Assembly (NCBI GenBank): GCA_033964015.1 | Contig: CM066919.1 | Coordinates: 28,549,459-28,613,458 of the forward strand | From: Scolanthus callimorphus | Taxonomy: Eukaryota; Cnidaria; Anthozoa; Actiniaria; Edwardsiidae | DNA: 64,000 nt | Direction: 5' to 3' | Part shown: positions 47,928 to 58,300 of the stretch, piece by piece | Numbering within the stretch: position 1 is the stretch's first letter | Layout: each line of letters begins with the position of its first letter | Notes under the pieces: model-generated | Told to the model about the DNA's origin: nothing | Databases searched by the model: none | Seen by the model: the letters and a program-made list of their open reading frames with translations, nothing else | Translations under genes and position numbers: made by a program

Positions 47928-48403
47928 ATCTCACTGATATTATTTGCGGTTCGCTGATTGTCAATTCGTTCTCCTTTGTTCAACTAGCACCCATTTTAAT
48001 TGACACTCCACGGGCTTTAAACTAAGCCATATCTTAATTAGTGGAAAACTAGAAAATACACAAGATGTCGTTGCCGCACATAAGCACTGACATCCTTCAA
48101 CTCTGCTATTGTCAAAGATTCTTACTCCAAATTTGTTTAAAATGGCTTCAGTTTTATATCAAAAAAATAACGCGTTTTGTTGCCACCACAATAGCTTTAT
48201 TCAGATCACCTAAAGATTCATTTGAGTGGTTATCATTGTTCATTTTGTACATACTTGTATGTGCTCGGTCGTGTGTGACAAGTTGTACAATGGGCATGAA
48301 CAACAGCAACCAAAGGTTGAGAATTATGTTTAACGCCGTGGAAAAATGGTCAGAGCAAAAAGAGGGAAAACTAAAAAACTTCCTCTTTTTGCTCCGACGA
48401 AGG

Positions 48404-48714
48404 GCCATTCCATTTTTAAGCCGAACCCCCCCCCCCCCCCCACCCTACGGAAGAGCTCATTTTCTTTAGTAACCCCCTTGGAAAAAGGGCCTATTTTGAA
48501 TTGCACCCCCTCGGAAAAAACCCACGGAAGAGGCTATTTTTTATTGCACCCCTTCGGAAAAAACAAAGGAAGAGGCTTTTTCTAATTACCCCCTCGGAAA
48601 AACCCACGGAAGAGCCTTTCTTTCGGTTTGACCCCTCGGAAATGGCCATTTTGCTATACCCCCTAGGAAACTTCTTCTGTAGGGGGGGGTGCGGCTAAAA
48701 AATGGAATGGCCCA
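48404..48714. mobile_element. C-rich TIR element nested in a foldback MITE
   Basis: The ends GGGCCATTCCATTTTT and inverse are followed by C runs. The interior repeats the phrase CCCTCGGAAAAA...CGGAAGAGGC about six times. It splits a copy of the foldback MITE whose intact form is at 37548-37765. Confidence 0.8.
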
Positions 48715-48859
48715 AAGGGCTAACGCTCAAAACGTCAGCAAAACACCATTTTTCCACGGCGTTTAACATAAATCTCAACCTTTGGTTGTTGTTGTTCATG
48801 TTCACGTCTCCGCCGACGCAGACCACCTAGTTTCCCGTAAAACTAGTCATACTGTTGTA

Positions 48860-48997
48860 CAATGGGCCTGTATCACATGGCAGCCATCTTGGATAAAATC
48901 CATTGTTTTCCCCGTGAAACTCGTAATCATGATGAAGCTGCACGTGAAAGAACAAAAGATTTATCCAAGATGGCTGCCGTGTGATACAGACCCATTG
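48860..48997. mobile_element. 138-bp TA-flanked MITE, CAATGGGCCTGTATCACA ends
   Basis: Inverted arms of about 38 bp include GGCAGCCATCTTGGATAAA, with TA on both sides. Confidence 0.85.
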
Positions 48998-48999
48998 TA

Positions 49000-49472
49000 T
49001 CCACCCAAATAAATCATCCAGTTATCTGAATTGGGTTGCAACAAGATGTAAACACCAGGTTTGGACACTACCGTAAAAACCCGCATAAAAGAACAAGTGG
49101 ATTAGAAACACTCAGGCTGAAATTTGGTCAAAAGGGTACCTTATACAAGAACCCATGCAGCCTGAAAAATGAAAATTGTTGACATTGTTCTTGTATAAAA
49201 AAAGTATGGCCGCCAGTTAGACTTGAGTACAGTAACCTACTGTGGTAGAGTAGATGCAGTAGATAATATAATGTGCTAGATCATTTGTCTATTAATCTGG
49301 AGGATAATTTTGATTACTACGGGCAAATGTACATGTGTTTTCACGGTTACAATTTTACTTTTTTTATGTCCACGGTGGACGAATATAAGCGTGCGAGTGC
49401 CCCTTTAAAGTGAAGTGGAGGCTGAGTTTACAGAAAACATCAAAATCTTGCTTAGAATGATTGTTATAGCTT
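49000..49472. other. No feature recognised
   Basis: AT-rich stretch between two mobile elements. No inverted repeat or conserved coding segment was seen. Confidence 0.4.
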
Positions 49473-50263
49473 ACTAACTTATAGTCTCCAACGCACCCGT
49501 GTTTTGTGTCGGTCACGCAACGCTTCCCTCCCCACACACGGCTGCTTGCTTTTGGATCACATGCCTTTCCCCGATTTGACCAATCACCAATCGGTTTCCA
49601 TTTCCGGGGAACCGTTCGCGCCACTTCAAATTGACCAATCGGATAAGGCAATTGAAATTCAAAACTATGACATAGTTCGCACTTCGTTGAAAGTTAGAAG
49701 AAGCTCTCGGTTTTGTCAGAGAAAAATTCCATATTTCCTTGCTACATTTTCATCTGAAGAAGGATATCCAGATTATAACAGAAAAAGGATGTACTAGTTA
49801 ATTTGTCTACGGGTTCTGGAAAGCCGCTTATTTGATTGAACTCTATCGACGTTTTTGATGTGTTTGATCACCTTCGTTCGAGCATGGGCCGTGTTGTTGT
49901 CGTTGTTGTAGTCCGGCTGTTAGCCTGGATGATCTACATATCTTTGAGCGTGCCTCTCGATTGCCAAATAGTTCCCCCAATGTCCTGCTTAATCCAGGGA
50001 AGGTCGGCTAATGCTCGCTGACATTTAGTGAGACTTTTGAAGCAGCGTGATTTGCAAATAAACAAACTATCAGTCGCCGAGTAATTCCTCCCGGGGGGGT
50101 TCTCCCATGTAAGAGTGATAGGGATGCTCGTCGGACATCGGAAAATATACCCTAAAAAATACCAGGACATCCAACCCCTAAAAAATACCTTAACTAGAAG
50201 TATCTATGTAGATAGTGAAGTGCTCGGAGGGGAAGCTACTCTTTGCAGAAAGTGTTTTGTTTA

Positions 50264-50600
50264 GGCCCCGTCCACACGTATCCAGTTATTTTGAATTCGC
50301 AACTTTTTCTTTCCGGATACGGCTATCGTCCACACGTATCCAGTGAATTTGTAGACGAATAGGGATATTTTTGAATCCGATCTCGAGAGTGGAACTTTTT
50401 TGAATCCGATAACATTTCGGAGACATGTGGACAGTCGAATCCGGATATTTTATGATACGAATGACTGGATTTGTCTGCGAATTCGCTGGATGCGTGTGGA
50501 CGATAGCAGTATCCGGAAAGAAAACGTTTCGGATTCAAAAATATCCCGATATGTGTGGAAAAAGTTTCGGGTTAAAAATATCCGGGTATAAAAATGAGGC
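50264..50600. mobile_element. Element with GGCCCCGTCCACACGTATCC ends
   Basis: The phrases GTCCACACGTATCCAG and TATCCGGAAAG recur in direct and inverted orientation, as in a decayed foldback repeat. A weaker relative lies at about 40850-41000. Confidence 0.55.
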
Positions 50601-51792
50601 GTCTGAATATTGTAAGCAGCGCAAGAATGTGATCTGAAGGCTGCCACATTTCGAACTGTTGTTTTGTAGCTGCACCAGGAATGTTTCTACAGTTCTGACG
50701 AACATTTCAGAAAATAGCACTCTTGTTACAATTAAATGTCTGCTTGCTCTGCTATAAAACAAAGTTTTTTGTTTTCTTTAATCCTCTAACAAATCAACAT
50801 TGGATGTGAACAGTTGATCAAATGGTTCTGCACAGTTATTTGATTTCTGAACAATATTTGCAATCTTCAGTTATCCAAATGTATGAGGGTGTAGACAATT
50901 GCACAATAAATATCAATGTACACATGTTTCAGGAATTAGGTCAGAAACAAGCAGGATTTGCAATTGCAGTAGCTTGGTTTCTTGTGTTGGTTGAATATTT
51001 TTGCTGCACAGCCATTTTCTTGATTCAGTTCTGGCATTGTTTCAAACGAGTAATAATAACAGCATTATACTTTTCATGCATGAGATACAGCGTCGAACCA
51101 GTTTTTTTCACATTATTTTACCAAAGCCAGACTTTTGTTGTTGACATAATTATTTTCATAACAGACACTGGTGTCCTATTAAGGATTTAAAGTTGATGTC
51201 TATGCTTGGTGTTTCTGACACTCTGTAAAAGCTTCCAAATTGTCTCCAATTTGTTCTCGTTGTTTATAAAACGCAGTAACATGGCCCCTTGCTATATAAT
51301 TGCACAACAACTCCTTGCCCATATCCATTTTTAAACTTTGTTTGGATAGCAGTAACAATTAGTTTTGGTTCCTGAGACAGCTGTTTCCTCTGCAACAATA
51401 ATAAATGATGTCTCTCCCTTGTTTTGTTGCTTGCTGTAGAGATGGAGGGTTCCATGTAGATTATGTCAAGTGAATCATTTTTCACATAAATCAGTGGATG
51501 GCAACTTGCAACCACTGAAGAGTATGTTCTGCCGGTTGCTTAGAGGAGTTATTCGTTATGACTCTAGGATGGATCTACAAAAAATGAAAAAAATAATTTA
51601 AAAAGAAGAACAATAACAACAACGAAAGATTCTATTATCATTTACTTACCTGGACAAACACGTTAAATGATATTGCATAAAGGGTGCGCTATTTTTGGAA
51701 AAAATTGTGCTTTGTACTACAGCAGCTTACTATGAGCTGCCTGTTAATGTATTCATCTTAATTAGTGGTTTGTACTACAGCAGCTTACTAAT

Positions 51793-52175
51793 GGGACGTT
51801 CCATTTTTTTTTTCGCTCCCCCCCTGTGGAAGACAAAAATTCGACCTTTATTTTTTGACCTGTCGGATTCCTGAAATAGACCTGTTGGATTCATTAAATT
51901 GTACCCTTCGGAAAAATATGGGCTACACGAAGACACAGACCTGTCGGATTCCTGACAATGGACCTGTCGGATTCATTAAATTGTCCACAGACCTGTCGGA
52001 TTCCTGAAAATGGACCTGTCGGATTCTCTAAAATTGTAACCTTCGGAAATAATAAGGCTACACAGACCTGTCGGATTCCTGAAAATGGACCTGTCGGATC
52101 TAAATTGGCCAATTTTGGGCCTGTCGGAATTTTGTCTTCCACAGGGGGGAGCGGATAAAAAATGGAATGTCCCAA
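51793..52175. mobile_element. C-rich TIR element with CCTGTCGGATTC repeats
   Basis: The ends GGGACGTTCCATTTTTT and inverse are followed by CGCTCCCCCC. The interior repeats CCTGTCGGATTC about eight times. The end design matches 48404-48714 although the interior phrase is different. Confidence 0.82.
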
Positions 52176-53859
52176 TAGCTGCTCATCTATATTGGTTAGC
52201 TCTCAACTAATTGATTTTATTATAATATGCACAGCAAGTTGCTTGTGCTATCATTTCAAGTCTATTTTCCCCACACCGGGATGATATCCCTCCAGTTGGA
52301 TGATTATTACAGGCAGCCCCCAATAGATGGGGAGATTTGGCAAAGCCAACGTTTGTGTTCTTGTTCGACAGCAACAACTGCAGCCGTTGATGGTCGTCCG
52401 TTCGAAATTCGCTCTAGAACTCGGGAAAACGGCAGTGAAAATGTTCTCACACCAGTGAAAAATACGTTTTGAAAGCTGCGATAACTTGTTAAAAGGTAAT
52501 TGAGGCAATTAATAGCTTTAACTTACCGATAATCTCAGTCAAACTTCCAAATAAACACGTCCAATAAACATCCACATCGAACGGCTAGCCCACGAGGAAA
52601 GAAATCTACCTGTGCAAAGGAGCACGGGAAGGCGTGCCAGGGAAAGAACCCAAATGACACTCGCCGATCAGAAAATATCGTACTGCGCATGCACCACAGT
52701 ACAAGAAAACAAGAGGCTGCAATCAGGGTTTGTAAAACAGTATAAAAAAACAAATGTAAAGCGGCTTGTAATGCATACTAACGTGCAATGAAGGCAAGAT
52801 TAGACTTGCTCTCCGCTCGCTGCGCTCGCTCCGAGCAAAAATAAATGACCCCTAAAAAATACCAACAATAAACCTTTTTTGTTATTGTTATTTGTTTTTC
52901 ATCTCAAAACAAGCTTATTTTAGAGCTATAAATGAACAAAGAAAGAAAGAAAACATTTACTTGGTTTGTGACCCTTTCATATATTTGCGTACCCCTAAAA
53001 AATACCATTTATTAGTGAAAGCCACAATGTTTCTCCGATACCCCCTAAAATAAAAAATACCTGAGAGTCGATTTTGACCCCTAAAAAATACGACGAGCAC
53101 CCCTATCAGGTCGACATGTGAAGAACCCCCCCCCCCCCCCCCCCCCGGGAATTCCTCACTTCATATCTATATGGAACTCTTATGATTTTACATTACAAAC
53201 GAAGTGTATGAGTACAACAACAACAACAACAGCAACAAAAATATATCTGTAGATATTGCGTTTCTTTTCTATTACTGTGGAAGAAATAAAACAGCGATTC
53301 CCATCGACTAATTTCTTAGATTTTCTTCCGTGACCTTTGCAGCTCACACAGAAAGACGTAGATTACTTTGAGCGGGTGCTGAAATGTGCTTCCGCAATTT
53401 TTGACATGTTTACATTTTACGGACACAAGATTGGTTGAAACATAACAATGCACCGATTTTAATTGGCTAAGAAATCATGTCACTGTCTATCAAATAACAA
53501 AGGGAAAGGCATGTGATCTAAAAGCAAGCAGCCGTGTGTGGGGAGGGAAGCGTTGCGTGACCGACACTAAACACGGGCTGCGTAGGAGGCTAACTAACTT
53601 ATGAAAATCGAATTAAAATTAATAAAACTACTTTGGCATCTCTTTAGTTTACACTTTTGATTAATAAATGTGCGCTTACTCCTTGAGCCCGCTTTTCACT
53701 AGTGAAGCGAAGACGGATACGTAAGAGCTTTACGTTTGTGTGAGAATCGTCGTGACCAAGCCGAGACGTAAGAAAAAGGAAACCTTCCACTCTGTGGTAA
53801 CTTTACTTGAGACTTATTTACATTGTCTTATTCTTAAAATAATAAAATTTATTTTTGCT

Positions 53860-54600
53860 TTAAAACTGAAGGCATTTTTGACAAATTTGGAGTAAGAATC
53901 TTTGACAATATAGTAGAGTCGAAGGCATGTCAGTGCTCATGTGCGGCAAACGACATCTTGTATATTTTCTAGTTTTCTGACTAAGAAGATATGGCTCAGT
54001 TTAAAGCCTGTGTGGGTACCATTAAAATGCGTGCAAGCAAAGTGCTAGTTAAACAAAGGAACGAATTGAGAATCAGCGAACCGATAAAAAAAACGTTAAT
54101 GAGATTACAAACAGCTCCAAGGGTCTCGCTGTGTATTCAATTTAAATGCCCTAAATTGTTCTCCACTACCCCGTTGCGATAACCTGGGGCCCTGCTAATT
54201 GCTAATACAATTTTTTTAATCAAGGAGAGCCCCCAAGGGGCCATTCGTAAGACGTTTTCTCGTGCATACGCCCCTGTCCATGATCTTCGGACAACGAAGT
54301 CCAGTATTCAATTCAGCACATCCGTATTAGTAAGACTGCGAAGTTTGTTTGAATACTGACCATGACAATTTTTTTTGAATTGATGATTCTTACAATGAAT
54401 GTATGATGGTAGCGCATCGATTTATAAACACTGAAGCGTTCCAAGCAAAGAAAGCATATTAAAATAAATGACAAGAGATCTGAAATGGAACAACATAACA
54501 CCCAACCTAAAGAGGTCTGTACGCTCAGTGATTTCAGCCAACTGCGGATACCGCACGCAAACAAGACTAAAACACACAACATTTCTGAGTAGCGTCCTTA
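53860..54600 (-). repeat. Inverted partial copy C of the A/B duplication
   Basis: Matches the inverse of about 33150-33380 and of 30500-30900, with segments lost between them. It confirms that A/B is a dispersed repeat family. Confidence 0.75.
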
Positions 54601-55081
54601 CGTCTGTCTCCTCCGTCTCCGCTTACTTCACTAGTGAAAATCCGGCTTTAAATGTCCTCTGACTATCCTAGCTCCACTTGGTTGTCGAAACGTCGCGGTC
54701 AATATTGTTACATCAACAGAATCATAAACATTCATTCACCTGGATTTAGACTTTTTTTGCAAGACACTTGACGTTTATTACCATGATATATTATAATAAT
54801 CCGGTAGCTATCCGGTTAATGGTAACTTTACTTTGGACTTATTTACAATGTCTTATTCTTAAAATAAAAAAAGTTATTACTTTTTGTTGGTTTCATCTTC
54901 TAGAATGACAGGTAAAACTATTACTCTGTTGATGTTCTGTGTCTATTTTAAAATTTGTCATGAAAAACAGGTTTTGTTTTCAAACAACACTTTGGAACAT
55001 ACATTTGCGATTGATCCTAGAATATGTCTATGTACAACGCAGTTGCTATGGCAACGGTTCCTATCCGACCCAGTCCCGTTG
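54601..55081. other. 3' flank of the CCDC178-like gene
   Basis: Presumed downstream region of the - strand gene. AT-rich; no exon recognised. On the - strand the gene's poly(A) signal was not identified with confidence. Confidence 0.35.
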
Positions 55082-55347
55082 CTAAGAAACCATGCCAGGT
55101 ACTACGGGTGGCGTTTTAGCTATACTAGCCGCCTCTTTCGAGATGACAGTGTGCGCGGCATTATTGGCCTCTAGGAATCGGTTTATGTGCTCGATAACCC
55201 GCATCATTTCCTCTTGTAGCCAGACGAGCTTGCCGCCATTTTCGGCTGCCCTCAGTTCGATTGTGCAATCCCTGCTCGGTTCTGTAGGCCTCGTAGTCGA
55301 TAGTAATACTGAAGTGCTTGGTGCATGCGTTCCTGGAGCACTGATAG
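55082..55347 (-). CDS. CCDC178: Last exon of the CCDC178-like gene with a 1-nt frame break
   Basis: Entering in phase 0 gives LSVLQERMHQALQYYYRLRG and then a stop at 55252-55254. From about 55262 a different frame continues the family C-terminus (ELRAAENGGK, WLQEEMMRVIEHINRFLE) to a TAG at 55082. The two pieces together match the family end, so a one-base change around 55255-55270 is likely. Confidence 0.75.
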
Positions 55348-58300
55348 CTAAGGAGAAAAGCAAAATGTATAATTACGCAGAAGAAAGAATACCAGAGAGA
55401 ATATCGAAACCCGAAGTCGTAGAACGCGCTACTTATTCAATAGACCGGCACTCAGATGAGTGTCGAAAACTAAGTAAATACACTGAGCCAATCAGAAACG
55501 AGCAAATTCAACAACCAACCAATCAGGAGACGAAGTAAATACACTTAGCCAACCAGAAACGAGCAAATTCAACAACCAACCAATCAGGGGACGAAGTCTT
55601 TGTATTCTGATTGGCTGAGCAGAGAAAGATCCAAGACCTCAACCAATAGGAACGTTTAGAAAACGAAATATTGATTTACCTTCGACAGTCATCTGAAATG
55701 CGCTCTATTCCTAAAAACAATTTTAACCCTAATGAAGGTTGCATAAATTTACGCTTCGCACCTTCGATAATTATGGTAATAAACTATTAGAGCAGATTTC
55801 GTATGACTGTGAAAAGTGCCGCAACACCGCGCGACACTGTCGTGGCACGGAACCTGGCCTGGTGTAGACACGGAATGAAATCGCGTAGTCGCAGCACGGT
55901 CACGGTCACGGCACGCACATCTTTGTCGCGGCACTTTTCACAGTCATACGAAATCTGCTCTAGTAGTCCAAATTACGGGTGTAAGTATGAGTAGTAGTAC
56001 AGATGTTCAGGCAAGCCTGTGGCCGCGTAGCACTAAGTTCAACAGAGTGGAGATAAGGAATTAACCTTGCCGGGGTCAGAGATTTTTTCTCTTTCTCCGC
56101 TTACTAGGGCTAACGCTCAGAAGCACACATGGGATATTGCACAGGCGCACTTCAGCTTTCACGAAAGGTTAATTCCTTATCTCCACTGAGTAGTAGTACC
56201 ATACCTCCCTATGATCCTTGACACTGTGCTCGTTATACACTCGACGCTCGAACTCTCTCAACAGCGCCGCCTTTCTGTTCAGGAAAGCCTTTTGCAGACT
56301 CGTGTATGACTCGGCTAGGCTCCTGTTTCCTCGAGGGACGTCTGCACGCCTCTCTGTTGTACAAGCAAACAAGCAAAGGTTATTGTTGGGAATCAAAAGC
56401 TAGAGGGGGAGACATGCAACTTTCACTGTTTCGATACATTCTTTCAATAATATGTTTAAAATCGTAGCGCGCTTTCACAGCTATCCAAGTACTTCGATAT
56501 ACGGCAATCATGAACCTCTGCTGTCTTAGAACGTGTACTTACTATATTAGTTTGTAGTACAGTGTCTCTCTCACTCATGTAATTCTTGTGGTCGTCTGCT
56601 CCCCTCTTGATGCGATCTGAGAAACAAAGCGAACGCTATAATAGCTGGTTGGTCTATGCAAAATGCAAGTCACTGCAAGAAGGGTGCAAACCTTGTGCAA
56701 ATCATACCTTCTGCTTGGTTAAGAGACGTCCTCAAGTCCTGCTCGGTCTCGAAACCAGTTTCCAACTGGATCTTGAGCTCCGTCATCTCCTCACTGTGGA
56801 AAGAGGCATCGTCGCTAAGCATCGCTATCATAAAGATTTCCAGAATCACAACCACCAACTTCACCAAGCTAATCATCATCAACATAAATATCATCCACAA
56901 CATCATCGCCATCAACATCATCGCCATCCACAACATTGTCATCAACATCATCGCCATCCAATCACCCCCATCAACATCATCACCATCAACATCATCATAA
57001 TCGCCATCAACATCATCGTAATCGCCATCCACATGACAACATCATCGCCATCAACATCATCGCCATCCACAACATTGTCATCACATCCCCATCAACATCA
57101 TCGCCATCAACATCATCGTAATCGGCATCCACATGACAATATCATCGCCATTCCCAACATCAACACCATCGCCATCAACACCGTCATCAACAGCATCATA
57201 ATCGCCATCCACAACATCATCATCAACATCATCGCCATCCACAAGGTCATCATCATCATGGCCACCCACAACGTCATCTTCACATCATCCTCATCGCCAT
57301 CGCCATGCCATCGCCATAGCAATCTACATCATCGCGATCCACAACATCGTCATCAACATCAACAACATCATCTTAAATAGTATCATCAAAACATTCACCA
57401 CCATTATCATCATCGTAAGGTAAGGTAACTTTATTTATACTCGAATTTGAGAGTAGCGTGGTTGAGCTAGTATTCTCGAGTGTATGTTTTAGTGAAGTGT
57501 GAGGCCAGCACTGAGGATGGTCACTCCCGCGTCCTCGTGGTTCTTTAACGTCCCTCTGGTTCTGATTAGTGTAGGGTATGTGAGAGACGGGACCTATGGT
57601 TTAACGTCCTTATCGGAGAAGACGCGAAGGTCAAATGTTAGAGCAAAGGCAGCACCTTCTCCTCAATTATTTAGAAAAGACCCTGAGTGTTGGTCCGGCC
57701 GGGGTTTGAACTCCCAACCTCCCGCACAGAAGCCCGTCGCACTACCACTGCGCTAACCGGTCAGCGTCATCAATCGTCATCAATATTACAATCATCACAC
57801 GACTTACTTAAGCTCGTTGATGACTTCTGAGGTAGTAGTTATGACCTTGTTCATCATAACAGAAGAGGATGCCATGTCTTGCATCTTTTTCTCCATCATC
57901 TCAGCCTTCCACGTCATGTGGTCTATTTTCTTGGTCAGGTCCATGTTATCTTTCTGTTCAGCACACCGGGAAATAACAACGGGTCAAAGAAACTAAAGAA
58001 AACCACTACAAATATCATACAAAAAAGCCACCTCTAATCTAACCTTCAAATCTTCTTCTTTTGGTCGAAGTCCTGATATCTCCCCAGTTAGTTTCGTCTC
58101 CATGTCGTTGTGCTGAACTGCTACTTTGTCTAGAATCTTATTGAGCTCCGCTATAGTCTAAAAGAAAAGAGAATATATTTTTTGAATCCACCTTTTGGCC
58201 AAGAAAAGACAGGTCCTGGTAATGCTATTTTACAAGCGTACGTACCGTTTGTCTTTCATTGTGTATTTTCTCTAGCTTAGAAACCTGCAAGATTCAAAGT

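Larger units (their letters stand above)
45279..48275 (+). repeat. Large duplicated segment, copy B
   Basis: Colinear with 29712-33497. It lacks the copy A insertions and has its own elements at 45429-45681 and 47787-47927. It is an internal control for the age and exact ends of those insertions. Confidence 0.85.
50091..53149. mobile_element. 3.1-kb C-rich TIR element, 8-bp TSD AATTCCTC
   Basis: The ends (CCGGGGGGGTTCT and a long C run inverted at the right) share GATAGGGRTGCTCGTCG. AATTCCTC flanks it at 50083-50090 and 53150-53157. Both subterminal regions repeat the phrase CCCCTAAAAAATACC. An 8-bp duplication fits hAT. It is nested in the 4.1-kb element and itself hosts 51793-52175. The frame at 50822-51190 (122 codons) is hydrophobic and unrecognised. 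Confidence 0.85.
49482..53592. mobile_element. 4.1-kb TIR element with 9-bp TSD ACTAACTTA
   Basis: The left end begins TAGTCTCC and the right end, inverted, TAGCCTCC; the TIRs share about 100 bp including GTGTCGGTCACGCAACGCTT. The exact 9-bp repeat ACTAACTTA flanks it (49473-49481 and 53593-53601). Most of the interior is another inserted element (50091-53149). No transposase was recognised. Confidence 0.88.

Noticed and set aside
50822..51190. 122-codon hydrophobic frame as a membrane protein gene
   Set aside because: It lies within a nested transposable element in AT-rich DNA and resembles no family I know; hydrophobic runs are expected from T-rich sequence.
56586..57380. 264-codon frame rich in His and Ile
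   Set aside because: Most of it is the ATC/AAC-rich simple repeat in an intron of the - strand gene.
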